Shown here piece by piece: positions 8,596 to 16,875 of a stretch of 64,000 nt of DNA. Below the pieces are notes generated by a model, which did not search any database, was not told the DNA's origin, and saw only the letters and a program-made list of their open reading frames with translations. Made by a program: the position numbers and the translations under genes. Position 1 is the stretch's first letter. Every line of letters begins with the position of its first letter. This DNA comes from an uncultured Blautia sp. (lineage in GTDB: Bacteria; Bacillota; Clostridia; Lachnospirales; Lachnospiraceae): positions 1-64,000 of the forward strand of contig NZ_CANTKB010000001.1 of assembly GCF_947654165.1 (NCBI RefSeq). The letters run 5' to 3'.

Positions 8596-8835
8596 TTAAA
8601 GCCGGATCTCAAAATCCAGTATTTTTGTAATCAGCTTTGTTTCCATCCGCCGTTTCATATATTCATCGGCCACATAATGGATTCTTCCAAATTCATCCTG
8701 ATACTCTCTTTTGCACTCGCTCTTTATAAATGGCTGAAAATACAAAAGTATCTGATTGATGGCTTCGGCATCTCCTTCGATAGCTGACTGAATGGTTTCA
8801 AATTCCGGCATTTCTCTATGTTTCTTTTCTTTCAT
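8596..8835 (-). CDS. helix-turn-helix protein of conjugative elements (HTH_16-like)
   Basis: A 79-residue protein resembling the helix-turn-helix proteins found beside sigma-like factors in Tn916/Tn1549-type elements (Tn916 Orf7-like). Sequence features: PEFETIQSAIEGDAEAINQILLYFQPFIKSEC followed by DEYMKRRMETKLITKILDFEI. GGAG lies 9 bases before the ATG. It starts 8 bases after the sigma-like gene, so the two form a small operon. These pairs are thought to control transfer or excision genes; no target is visible here. Confidence 0.78.
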   Translation of the reverse strand: MKEKKHREMPEFETIQSAIEGDAEAINQILLYFQPFIKSECKREYQDEFGRIHYVADEYMKRRMETKLITKILDFEIRL

Positions 8836-8843
8836 ATGTAGCT

Positions 8844-9254
8844 TTACTCCATCAATTTTCTCAAAAGCCTTAAAGAATCATCTTTGTGGTAATGTACGGT
8901 ACTTTGCACCAGTTTTAAGCAGGCAGCAATTTCTTTCTCCGTCATATCCAGAAAGTAAAGCATTAAAATAATCTCCCGCTTTTTCTCCGGAAGTTTCTTC
9001 AATGCTTCACTAATCCATTCATCACGAACAGAAACCTGTTTACCCAACACCGTGAAATTTTCTGCCAGTTCATAATCGTCATATGAATACAAAGCATCTA
9101 AATCTTTCTGCAAAAGTTCAGAAAAACTTACTTCTCGCTCACGCTGCCGTTGTAATTCATCAAGATAGTTCAAAGCCTCGCCATGCAAAACTTTAATACA
9201 GTAGGTACAAAATTTTTTCCGCACAATCTCTTTTTCTTGACGGTTCAGTTTCAA
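8844..9254 (-). CDS. sigma-70 family-like factor of a conjugative element
   Basis: A 136-residue protein similar to the Orf8-type sigma-like factors of conjugative transposons. The C-terminal half is a region-4-like helix-turn-helix: EALKKLPEKKREIILMLYFLDMTEKEIAACLKLVQSTVHYHK. The start is TTG at 9254 (LNRQEKE), chosen because GGGGAGGTGAT lies a few bases upstream and no ATG fits. It is the first gene of the minus-strand block leading to the recombinase and diverges from the XRE regulator across about 600 bases. It likely drives or modulates element genes in response to that regulator; this is inferred from similar elements. Confidence 0.8.
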   Translation of the reverse strand: MKLNRQEKEIVRKKFCTYCIKVLHGEALNYLDELQRQREREVSFSELLQKDLDALYSYDDYELAENFTVLGKQVSVRDEWISEALKKLPEKKREIILMLYFLDMTEKEIAACLKLVQSTVHYHKDDSLRLLRKLME

Positions 9255-9848
9255 AGAGGATCACCTCCCCTCTGCATAAGCCGTAGTAAAAGATGCCTAA
9301 TCCTCCCTTTCACAGCGAGGACAGTACGAAACCGATAAATAATCGAAAAAGCGGAAAAAATATTCAAATAAATATCTCTCAACTTTTCCAGACCTTTCAT
9401 CAGATTCCACATCCGATAAAGGGCGGCCCTCTAATCCATGGCCTTATTGGAAAAATCAACAGATTTCGACAAATAAAAACGCCAGAGAGCTTTGTTGGCT
9501 TTCTGGCATCATATTTTGAGGCTTTTTCATCTATACTATTATATTGATTTGATATGTAGATTAGTACCGATTTTCGATAGCAAAAATCCTGTATGCACAA
9601 TGGGATTTTTTTAAGAAATGTCTCCTATACTTAATATGGTAATAAAAAAGAACGTCCATGATTTCTCCAACAGCAAATCACAGACGGTACGAGAAATAGG
9701 CCCTACTGCAAAAAGCTGTTTTTTTATTTGCAGTAAGGCTAATACTATTATTCTTTTAAACCGGTATACTAATATATATTTTTCCGGTATCTTAAGGTAA
9801 TTCCAAATCCAAAACCGGCACAGTAGAATATATTTGAGGTGAACATAT
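9255..9848. promoter_or_regulatory. AT-rich divergent control region between sigma-like and XRE genes
   Basis: No convincing gene in these 594 bases. Structures seen: a stem with AAAATCC/GGATTTT arms and flanking A/T tracts around 9585-9615; a perfect 9-base stem TACTGCAAA (9704-9712) / TTTGCAGTA (9727-9735); and two direct copies of CCGGTAT at 9761-9767 and 9784-9790, two helical turns apart, overlapping a possible -10 TATACT (9765-9770) before the XRE gene. The repeats are candidate operator sites for the XRE protein. Confidence 0.45.
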
Positions 9849-10214
9849 ATGCCGGAAGATAAATTTACTTTTTTAGGGAACTGCATCCGCTCCGCAAGAA
9901 AAGACTGTCAGCTAACCCAACAAGAACTTGCGGATCAGTCCGGACTTGCAGTCAAAACCATTCAAGATATAGAAAAAGGGCGAAAAAATCCTACTTACGA
10001 GACTCTTTGTTTATTGATAGAGCGGCTCGGAATTTCTGGAAATTCAATATTTCCTTCAAATTCTACAGTTGATGATGAAGCACTCCAATATTTTTTAGGG
10101 AAACTTCAGTCCTGCAGCAAACAGAATCAAAAAATGATTATCAACTCTCTAAATTTTTTAATTGAACAATTGTTAGAAATTCAAAATTCCTCTGATTCAG
10201 ACAATCCTTTATAA
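9849..10214 (+). CDS. XRE-family transcriptional regulator
   Basis: A 121-residue regulator with a Cro/C1-type helix-turn-helix in residues 8-65: LGNCIRSARKDCQLTQQELADQSGLAVKTIQDIEKGRKNPTYETLC contains the expected LTQQELA and recognition helix. The C-terminal part is helical and probably dimerises. TGAGGTGA precedes the ATG. It is the only plus-strand gene in the first 35 kb and faces away from the sigma-like gene, the typical arrangement of a maintenance regulator of an integrative element. Direct repeats in its promoter may be its own operator. Ligand or inducing signal unknown. Confidence 0.88.
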   Translation: MPEDKFTFLGNCIRSARKDCQLTQQELADQSGLAVKTIQDIEKGRKNPTYETLCLLIERLGISGNSIFPSNSTVDDEALQYFLGKLQSCSKQNQKMIINSLNFLIEQLLEIQNSSDSDNPL

Positions 10215-10250
10215 TCCGACAGACACAGGCTCTGTATTCTGTCGGATTAT
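10211..10250. terminator. bidirectional hairpin between XRE gene and ptsI
   Basis: Perfect 13-base arms ATAATCCGACAGA (10211-10223) / TCTGTCGGATTAT (10238-10250), overlapping the XRE stop codon. It sits between two convergent genes and could stop transcription from both sides, although the T-tracts are weak. Confidence 0.6.
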
Positions 10251-10286
10251 ATTGTAGAATTTCTTCAATTACTTCTTTCATTGACG

Positions 10287-11915
10287 TTAGTTTGTAACTC
10301 TTGTTTCCCTGATCTTTTCTCTCAAATTCAATATCATAGACGGAGCTACCGACAGCTCATCTACACTCATCTTTAAAAATGTTTCTGTCAGTTCCGGATC
10401 TGCCCCCAGTTCTCCACAGATTCCCGCCCATTTTCCTGCTTTATGCGCGTTATTTACCACCATCTCGATCATTCGGAGGATAGCTCTGTGATGAGGATTG
10501 TAGAATGCATCCAGCTTCTCATTCTGCCGGTCGATGGCAAGGGTATACTGGGTCAGGTCGTTCGTCCCTATGCTGAAGAAATCCACCAGCTCCGCCAGTT
10601 CATCGCTGACCATGACGGCTGCCGGCGTCTCGATCATAATCCCCTGTTCCGGGAGCCGATAAGGAATATCTTTGCATTTCAGCTCTTCCTCGACCTCAGA
10701 GACAATCCCATAGATCTGCTTCACCTCTTCCGGCGCGATGATCATCGGATACATAATTGACAGGTTTCCATAGACTGCCGCCCGAAGAAGAGCCCGAAGC
10801 TGTGTCTTAAATATTTCGGTCTGTGTCAGGCAGATGCGGATTGCCCGGTATCCAAGAGCTGGGTTGTCTTCTTTCCCAAGATTGAAATAATCCGCTTGCT
10901 TATCCGCACCGATATCAAGGGTGCGGATAATGACTTTCTTTTCTCCCATGGTCTGTACGACCTGCTTATACGCCTGAAACTGTTCCTCCTCCGAAGGGAA
11001 ATCATTCCTCCCCAGATAGAGGAATTCACTGCGGAAAAGACCGATCCCGCCAGCGTCATTTTCGAGGGCATATCCCACATCTGATACACTTCCGATATTG
11101 GCATAGAGATTCACCTTTCTGCCGTCAAGGGTTACATTTTCTTTTCCCTTCATATCCTGCAGAAGCCTCTGCTTTTCCTCCGCTTCCCGGATCTGCTCTT
11201 TTGCTTTTTCCCTTATGTCCTCATCCGGATCAAAGATAGCTTTTCCCTCCGCACCGTCTACAATCACCTCTGTCCCGTTTTCGATCTCATCAATGGACAC
11301 CGGAACGCCAATCAGCGCCGGGATGTTCATCATCCGCGCAAGGATTGATGTATGGGAATTGGATGAGCCGTGGACCGTCACAAAGGCAAGCATCTTTTTC
11401 TTATCCATCTGCACCGTCTCGCTGGGAGTCAGGTCATCCGCCACGATGACCGATGGCGGGATCTGGCTGAAATCCATGTCCGCATACCCGAGAAGGTTTC
11501 TTACTAGCCGTTCAGAGATGTCTTTTATATCCGCAGCCCGGGCTCGCATATAGTCATCTTCCATAGACGCAAACATCTGGGAGAAGTTATCCCCCGTAAG
11601 AGCCACAGCGTATTCCGCATTGATCATCTCCGTGCGGACAATATTTTCAATGGATTCCAGATAGTCCTCATCCTCCAGCATCATCTGATGTACCTCGAAA
11701 ATGGCAGCGCTTGTTTCTCCCACTTCCTTCATTGCCTTCTCATAGAGTCTCTGAAGCTGCTCCTTTGATGCCTGCTTTGCCTGTTCCAGTCTGGCAAGCT
11801 CAGTCTCCGCATCTTCAATCCTCGTTCTCTTTACCTGCTGGTCTTTGCTGTGAAGGACCAGCGCCGGTCCCATTGCGATCCCCTTGTAAACAGATTTGCC
11901 ATGATATTCTTTCAT
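10287..11915 (-). CDS. ptsI: PTS Enzyme I (phosphoenolpyruvate-protein phosphotransferase)
   Basis: A 542-residue Enzyme I that takes phosphate from PEP onto a histidine and passes it to HPr. The phosphorylated His is in GSSNSHTSILARMMNIPA; PEP-binding segments include RTLDIGADKQ, GLFRSEFLYLG and FSIGTNDLTQY, and the C-terminal Cys motif is GICGELGADP. Its ATG overlaps the pyrophosphatase stop by 4 bases (ATGA), so the two are translationally coupled. It is the last gene of a minus-strand block that also contains HPr, a beta-glucoside EIIBCA and a phospho-beta-glucosidase. Firmicutes usually have ptsHI together elsewhere; here the pair sits inside a sugar operon and is split by ppa, which suggests a specialised second set. 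Confidence 0.95.
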   Translation of the reverse strand: MKEYHGKSVYKGIAMGPALVLHSKDQQVKRTRIEDAETELARLEQAKQASKEQLQRLYEKAMKEVGETSAAIFEVHQMMLEDEDYLESIENIVRTEMINAEYAVALTGDNFSQMFASMEDDYMRARAADIKDISERLVRNLLGYADMDFSQIPPSVIVADDLTPSETVQMDKKKMLAFVTVHGSSNSHTSILARMMNIPALIGVPVSIDEIENGTEVIVDGAEGKAIFDPDEDIREKAKEQIREAEEKQRLLQDMKGKENVTLDGRKVNLYANIGSVSDVGYALENDAGGIGLFRSEFLYLGRNDFPSEEEQFQAYKQVVQTMGEKKVIIRTLDIGADKQADYFNLGKEDNPALGYRAIRICLTQTEIFKTQLRALLRAAVYGNLSIMYPMIIAPEEVKQIYGIVSEVEEELKCKDIPYRLPEQGIMIETPAAVMVSDELAELVDFFSIGTNDLTQYTLAIDRQNEKLDAFYNPHHRAILRMIEMVVNNAHKAGKWAGICGELGADPELTETFLKMSVDELSVAPSMILNLREKIRETRVTN

Positions 11916-12457
11916 AATGACTGATCCCCCTCTACAAACTTTTTACGATAGTTTTCTATACACTTCTCAATGATCTCCACCGCCTCAATGGGCCCGCCGA
12001 ACTCGTTTACTTCCGTACTTTTCCCTTCCAGACTTTTGTAAATGGTAAAAAAGTGTTTCAGCTCCTCAAAAATATGTTTCGGCAATTCCCTGATGTCCGT
12101 ATACCCCATATAAGTCGGATCACTGTAAGGGATGGCGATGATCTTTTCATCACCCATCCCGGTATCCTCCATCTTCATCACCCCAATGGGATAACTGCGC
12201 ACAAGCGTCATCGGCTGGATCGGTTCGGAACAGAGGACAAGCACGTCCAGCGGATCCTTGTCATCCCCATAGGTTCTCGGGATAAAACCGTAATTCATCG
12301 GATAATGGGTCGCTGTATAAAGAATCCGATCCAGCGACAGCATCCCGGTTTTTTTGTCTAATTCGTATTTCTGGTTGCTGCCTTTTGATATTTCTATGAC
12401 AGCCATAAAATCCGTGGGATAGATCCTTTCTTCGTCAATGTCATGCCAGATGTTCAT
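11912..12457 (-). CDS. ppa: inorganic pyrophosphatase, family I
   Basis: A 181-residue soluble family I pyrophosphatase, hydrolysing PPi to phosphate. The metal-binding signature DDKDPLDVLVL is present, with further family features YPMNYGFIPRTYGDD, IAIPYSDP and the Lys-rich C-terminal helix. GGAGG precedes the ATG and the stop overlaps the ptsI start. Its place between HPr and Enzyme I is unusual; a link to PTS flux is not obvious and it may simply favour phosphoryl-transfer reactions. Family I is less common in Clostridia than the membrane or family II enzymes, so transfer with the block is possible. Confidence 0.92.
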   Translation of the reverse strand: MNIWHDIDEERIYPTDFMAVIEISKGSNQKYELDKKTGMLSLDRILYTATHYPMNYGFIPRTYGDDKDPLDVLVLCSEPIQPMTLVRSYPIGVMKMEDTGMGDEKIIAIPYSDPTYMGYTDIRELPKHIFEELKHFFTIYKSLEGKSTEVNEFGGPIEAVEIIEKCIENYRKKFVEGDQSL

Positions 12458-12486
12458 TCGCTCTAACCTCCTTTATCAGACACAGC

Positions 12487-12512
12487 CAGACAAAAATGCC
12501 TGGCTATGCTGT
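12487..12512 (-). other. intergenic hairpin between HPr and ppa
   Basis: Stem AGCCAGGCA / TGTCTGGCT with one wobble pair and a short T loop, in the gap between the HPr stop and the ppa ribosome binding site. No T-tract follows, so it is more likely an RNA-processing or attenuating structure than a full terminator. Confidence 0.35.
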
Positions 12513-12518
12513 CGTTCC

Positions 12519-12776
12519 TTATAAGTTGGCCTCAAAAAATGCCTTCATTCCTTCATACGCTGCTTCTTCATCGCTGCCTTCGATCTCTACTTCCACAGTT
12601 TGGCCGCACTTTACCCCCAGGCTCATAACAGCCATGAGTTTCGCGGCTTCAGCCGATTTCCCGTTTGCCAAAAGCACAATCTTACTCTCATATTTCTTGG
12701 CTTCTTTGACCAGTAATCCTGCCGGTCTTGCATGGATCCCTACTTCATCTTTGATCGTATACTCATATTTTTTCAT
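12519..12776 (-). CDS. HPr family phosphocarrier protein lacking regulatory Ser46
   Basis: An 85-residue HPr. His15 in VGIHARPAG is present and is the site phosphorylated by Enzyme I. In the region equivalent to Bacillus HPr KSIMGVMSLG it reads AKLMAVMSLG: position 46, the serine used by HPr kinase, is Lys. The protein should thus carry phosphate for sugar uptake but escape HPrK/CcpA-type control. GGAGGCGGAAAAGGA lies before the ATG. Its neighbours are iron alcohol dehydrogenase upstream and pyrophosphatase then Enzyme I downstream. The HPr fold and His15 are certain; loss of regulation is inferred from the missing serine. Confidence 0.95.
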   Translation of the reverse strand: MKKYEYTIKDEVGIHARPAGLLVKEAKKYESKIVLLANGKSAEAAKLMAVMSLGVKCGQTVEVEIEGSDEEAAYEGMKAFFEANL

Positions 12777-12832
12777 TCCTTTTCCGCCTCCTACTTGTTA
12801 ATTATTTTTTTATTCAATACGCTGAGAGTGCA

Positions 12833-13990
12833 TTACAAACACATTTTTAAAATTGCAATGACATCCTCTTTTGTCAGAGGTACATACGCATTCCCAAGAT
12901 GACCTACTTCTACAGCCTTTTCAGCCATTTCTTCAAATTTTGAATCATCAATCTGAAATTCACCCAGGGAAGAAGGAAGACCTATTTGTATAAAAAATTG
13001 CTCCGTAGCGTCAATTCCCTGGTTTGCCACCTGCATTTTATCCTCTGATGGCTGGATACCCCACACATTCACAGCATAATCATAAAACTTATCCACTGTA
13101 TCCTCTGACAAAACATAACGCATCCACTTAGGAGTCAGCATTGCAAGTCCTGCCCCATGAGTAATGTCATAGTGAGCGCTCAGTTCATGCTCAATATAAT
13201 GGCAGCTCCATGCAAAATTCTTTCCTGTCGTTGGAAGCCCGTTCAGCGCCAGCGAACTTGTCCACATTAGCTGTGCCCTCGCCTCATAATCATCCGGCTT
13301 TGCCAGTGCAACGGGAGTATATTTAATTGCCGACCGCAGGAGACCTTCGCTGATGGCATCCGGAACAAATGCTTCCTCCTGATCAAAATAGCTTTCAATT
13401 ACATGCGACATCATATCCGCAGAACCCGATGCCGTCTGATAAGATGGTACAGAATAAGTATTTTCCGGATTCAGGATCGTAATTGCCGGATACAATGCCG
13501 GATGTCCTACCAGAAGTTTTTCCTCGGTATCTGCATTAGAGATTACTGCCGCGCAGTCCATTTCGCTTCCTGTTGCTGCAAGCGTGAGCACTACAGCCAG
13601 TGGAAGGGCTCCTGTAATCTGTGCTTTTCCAGTCACCAAATCCCATGCGTCCCCCTCATAATTAACTGCTGCCGCAATTACTTTGGAACAGTCAATGGTA
13701 CTGCCGCCTCCGACAGCAAGAATCATATCAATCTGATTTTCCCGGCATATTCTTGCCCCTTCATTTACACTGGACACTCTGGGGTTTGGTTCAATTCCAC
13801 CCAGCTCAAAGAGTTCATACTCTTTCAGAATATCCTTTATTCTGTCATATAGACCCGTCCGTTTAATACTTCCACCACCATACGTGAGAAGGATCTTTTT
13901 TCCAAACGGTTTTAACCGTTGAGCAAGCTGATTCTCCTGCCCAACACCAAAAAGAACATCTGTAGGTACTGCAAATTCGAAGCTTTTCAT
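12833..13990 (-). CDS. iron-containing alcohol dehydrogenase (butanol dehydrogenase-like)
   Basis: A 385-residue group III alcohol dehydrogenase, reducing aldehydes to alcohols with NAD(P)H. I start at MKSFEFAVPTDVLFG (13990), which has GGAAAGGAAG upstream; the frame extends further without a better site. Cofactor loop: AVGGGSTIDCSKVIAAA. Metal ligands are expected in SHVIESYF and in the pair of His in SCHYIEHELSAHYDITHGAGLAML. It lies between the GH1 glucosidase and HPr on the same strand, and may help dispose of reducing power from sugar fermentation or handle an aldehyde aglycone. The substrate cannot be read from sequence. Confidence 0.9.
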   Translation of the reverse strand: MKSFEFAVPTDVLFGVGQENQLAQRLKPFGKKILLTYGGGSIKRTGLYDRIKDILKEYELFELGGIEPNPRVSSVNEGARICRENQIDMILAVGGGSTIDCSKVIAAAVNYEGDAWDLVTGKAQITGALPLAVVLTLAATGSEMDCAAVISNADTEEKLLVGHPALYPAITILNPENTYSVPSYQTASGSADMMSHVIESYFDQEEAFVPDAISEGLLRSAIKYTPVALAKPDDYEARAQLMWTSSLALNGLPTTGKNFAWSCHYIEHELSAHYDITHGAGLAMLTPKWMRYVLSEDTVDKFYDYAVNVWGIQPSEDKMQVANQGIDATEQFFIQIGLPSSLGEFQIDDSKFEEMAEKAVEVGHLGNAYVPLTKEDVIAILKMCL

Positions 13991-14063
13991 TGTATTTTCT
14001 TCCTTTCCATTTTGAAATATTATTGTGATACTGTTGATTTCGCTATTAGCTGTCAACAATATG

Positions 14064-15506
14064 TCATATTTTCTCGCCGTCCGTTTTAATCACATTCTGA
14101 TACCAGTAGAAACTGTCTTTTCGCATTCGCTTAAGGCTTCCAGTTCCGTCATCGTTTTTGTCTACATATACAAATCCGTAACGTTTTGACATTTCACCGG
14201 TAGACGCTGAAACCAGATCAATGCATCCCCACGGAGTATAACCAATCAGATCCACGCCGTCATGGATCGCTTCTTTCATCTCTTCTATATGGCGTCTCAG
14301 ATATGCAATACGGTAAGGATCATGGATACCATCCTGTTCTATGGTATCTCTTGCTCCAAGTCCGTTTTCCACAACCATAACAGGCATATGATAACGTTCA
14401 TAGATTTCGTTGAGGGCATAGCGAAGTCCTTTCGCATCGATCTGCCATCCCCATTCCGAGGATTCGAGATACGGGTTTTTTACTCCGCCTCCCATATTTC
14501 CTTTGCTCGTTTCGGCGCCGCTATGTGTTGTGATGCAGCTTGTCTGATAAAAGCTGAGGGTATAAAAATCTACGACGCCGCGTTTCAGGATCTCCCTGTC
14601 CTCCGGTTCTTCCCTGAGCACAATCCCTTTTTCTTCAAAGAAGCGTTTGGTATAGAAGGGATACTCTCCTTTGCACATCACGTCAGAACAGAACCAGTTC
14701 CGCATGCGCATTTCTTCCTGACATGCCAGCACGTCTTCCGGGTCACAGGTGTAAGGATACCGGGTCAGAAAACAAATCATATTTCCCATTTTAAACTGCG
14801 GATAATGTTCATGGGCGTAAAGAACTGCCTTTGCGCTGGCAACAAACTGATGATGCAGGGCCTGATACCGTACAGTAAGATCGGAAGGTGCCTGGACACA
14901 CGGCCCTTCATAACCCTGTGCCGTTCCAAGCGAGATCACTGCCCCCAGTGTATGGTTGGTTCCCGCATTGATTTCATTAAACGTCAGCCAGTATTTCACT
15001 GTATCCTTGTATCGTTCAAAAAGGACTTTGCAATAATTCAGGTACAGGTCGATCAGCTTTCGGCTGTACCATCCATTATATTTTTCTACCAGTGCGTAAG
15101 GCATCTCATAATGGCTGATCGTAACGATCGGCTCAATCCCGTATTTCTTACAGCATGCAAAAACGCGGTCATAAAATTCCAGTCCTTTTTCATTTGGCTC
15201 CGACTCCATTCCCGTGGGAAATATCCTGGTCCAGTTAATGGACAGACGGAAAACTTTGAACCCCATCTCCCCAAGGAGGGCGATATCTTCTTCATAATGA
15301 TGATAAAAATCCGATGCCTCATGGCTGGGATACACCCTGTCAGGACGAATCGTCCGTGTCAGTTCTTTCGGGTGTTCCTGAGATCCGTTCGTACACATAT
15401 CCGCGATAGATGGACCTTTCCCATCCTCCTTCCACCCGCCTTCAAACTGGTTTGCCGCAACAGCGCCTCCCCACAGGAACCCTTCCGGCATTTTTTTTAC
15501 TGCCAT
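14064..15506 (-). CDS. GH1 6-phospho-beta-glucosidase
   Basis: A 480-residue glycoside hydrolase family 1 enzyme that cleaves the phosphorylated beta-glucosides brought in by the adjacent PTS permease. The acid/base Glu is E178 in TFNEIN and the nucleophile Glu lies near residue 380 in VVENGLGARD. The C-terminal region EMSKRYGFVYVD has the Ser/Lys/Tyr set that binds the 6-phosphate, favouring a phospho-glucosidase over a plain glucosidase. GAGGAGG precedes the ATG. The order EIIBCA, MATE, GH1 on one strand supports a beta-glucoside utilisation operon (cellobiose, salicin or arbutin type). Confidence 0.94.
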   Translation of the reverse strand: MAVKKMPEGFLWGGAVAANQFEGGWKEDGKGPSIADMCTNGSQEHPKELTRTIRPDRVYPSHEASDFYHHYEEDIALLGEMGFKVFRLSINWTRIFPTGMESEPNEKGLEFYDRVFACCKKYGIEPIVTISHYEMPYALVEKYNGWYSRKLIDLYLNYCKVLFERYKDTVKYWLTFNEINAGTNHTLGAVISLGTAQGYEGPCVQAPSDLTVRYQALHHQFVASAKAVLYAHEHYPQFKMGNMICFLTRYPYTCDPEDVLACQEEMRMRNWFCSDVMCKGEYPFYTKRFFEEKGIVLREEPEDREILKRGVVDFYTLSFYQTSCITTHSGAETSKGNMGGGVKNPYLESSEWGWQIDAKGLRYALNEIYERYHMPVMVVENGLGARDTIEQDGIHDPYRIAYLRRHIEEMKEAIHDGVDLIGYTPWGCIDLVSASTGEMSKRYGFVYVDKNDDGTGSLKRMRKDSFYWYQNVIKTDGEKI

Positions 15507-15537
15507 TTTGCACTACCTCCTCTGTGAAAATCTATAT

Positions 15538-16863
15538 TTATATTGCACGATAATCCTTCCATTTTCCGCTTTTGTACCGCAGGACAAAAGCCACTGATCT
15601 TCCAAGCCAGTCCATTCCCATCGCTGCCCAGACACCGAAGATCCCCATGTTGAACACGATCCCACAAACCGCCGCCACTCCCAGACGAAGCAAGAGCATG
15701 GATAAAATCCCCGCATACATGGTAAACTTCACATCGCCTGACGCCCGAAGGGCATTGGACAGATTAAATGATGTAGGATGAAGCAGCGCCGCCATCACAT
15801 TATGAAGGAAGATCAGGATACAGCTCAGATTCCAGACATCCTCCGACACGTCATAAAAACCGCGCAATAGCGGAAGGGATATGCATACGGCTACTCCAAG
15901 CAGGAATGTTAACACATAGGAAACGGACATCAGCTTTCGGATATATTTTTTTGCTTCTCCATAGGCCCGTGCCCCTACACATTGACCTGTCACTGTGACA
16001 ATCGCCAGATTAATCGAATTTACTACGATAATCGCAACCCCATCAATACTGTTTGCCACTCCATTTGCCGCAATCTGCGTCGTCCCAAAGAGCGCAATGA
16101 TACTTGTCACTAAAACCCTGCCCAACGCGAACAGACCGTTTTCTATGCCGTTTGGAACCCCAATCTTCAGAATGCGGCGCATCATATCCGCATTCCTGCA
16201 AAAAATATTTTTCCATTCCACATACACCGGGTTCTGTTTCTGAAACGCCAGCGCTGTCATTGCAAATGCGGCCGTCATCCGGGAGAGAAGCGTGGGAACA
16301 GCCACTCCCATTACTCCCGCATGCAGTATAAAAATTCCAACTGCGTTTCCCACCACATTGACAACATTCATAAGTATGGAAACATACATGGTGTCTTTTG
16401 TCCTCTGCATCGACCGAAACAAAGCCGCGCCTGCATTATAAATTCCCAGAAAAGGAAAAGAGCAGGCTGTCACCAGAAAATACTGCGCCGCCGCAGTCAT
16501 AACATCTTCCTCGATCGCTCCAAAAAGCAGGTGGAGGATCTGCCTGTGAAACAACAGGCAGATAACCGTACACCCGCAGGAGAGAATACCCGACGTCAGG
16601 TAAAGCTGCCCGGACGTTTCTCTTGCTCTCTTTGAATCTCTGCACCCCAGATACTGGGATACAATCACAGCGCCTCCTGTTGCAATGGCTGCAAAAACGG
16701 TGCTGAACAGATAATTGATCATATCTGTTAAAGATACGCCGGATACAGCAGCCTCCCCGGCATAAGATACCATAATGGTATCGGACATGCCGACCAGTAT
16801 CAGGAGAATCTGTTCCCCCACAAGAGGGAGAATCATTTTCTTTAAATCTTTATTGGAAAACAT
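15538..16863 (-). CDS. MATE-family multidrug/toxin exporter
   Basis: A 441-residue, twelve-helix membrane protein of the MATE family, which exports organic compounds using a cation gradient. Typical segments: LPLVGEQILLILVGMSDTIMVSYAGEAAVSGVSL at the N-terminus, and the second half repeating with IGVPNGIENGLFALGR. I use the ATG at 16863, with AGAGGA seven bases upstream; a TTG one codon earlier is less likely. It lies 12 bases after EIIBCA and before the glucosidase, an unusual insertion into a sugar operon. One reading is export of toxic aglycones released from plant glucosides; this is inference. Confidence 0.9.
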   Translation of the reverse strand: MFSNKDLKKMILPLVGEQILLILVGMSDTIMVSYAGEAAVSGVSLTDMINYLFSTVFAAIATGGAVIVSQYLGCRDSKRARETSGQLYLTSGILSCGCTVICLLFHRQILHLLFGAIEEDVMTAAAQYFLVTACSFPFLGIYNAGAALFRSMQRTKDTMYVSILMNVVNVVGNAVGIFILHAGVMGVAVPTLLSRMTAAFAMTALAFQKQNPVYVEWKNIFCRNADMMRRILKIGVPNGIENGLFALGRVLVTSIIALFGTTQIAANGVANSIDGVAIIVVNSINLAIVTVTGQCVGARAYGEAKKYIRKLMSVSYVLTFLLGVAVCISLPLLRGFYDVSEDVWNLSCILIFLHNVMAALLHPTSFNLSNALRASGDVKFTMYAGILSMLLLRLGVAAVCGIVFNMGIFGVWAAMGMDWLGRSVAFVLRYKSGKWKDYRAI

Positions 16864-16875
16864 CAAAGTTCCTCT

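Noticed and set aside
9293..9547. 84-residue plus-strand frame in the divergent control region
   Set aside because: No ribosome binding site, atypical composition, and overlaps likely regulatory DNA; no similarity recognised.
14262..15527. 421-residue open frame on the plus strand
   Set aside because: Lies entirely antisense to the GH1 glucosidase gene, has no recognisable domain and is Cys/Phe/His rich as expected for a shadow frame.
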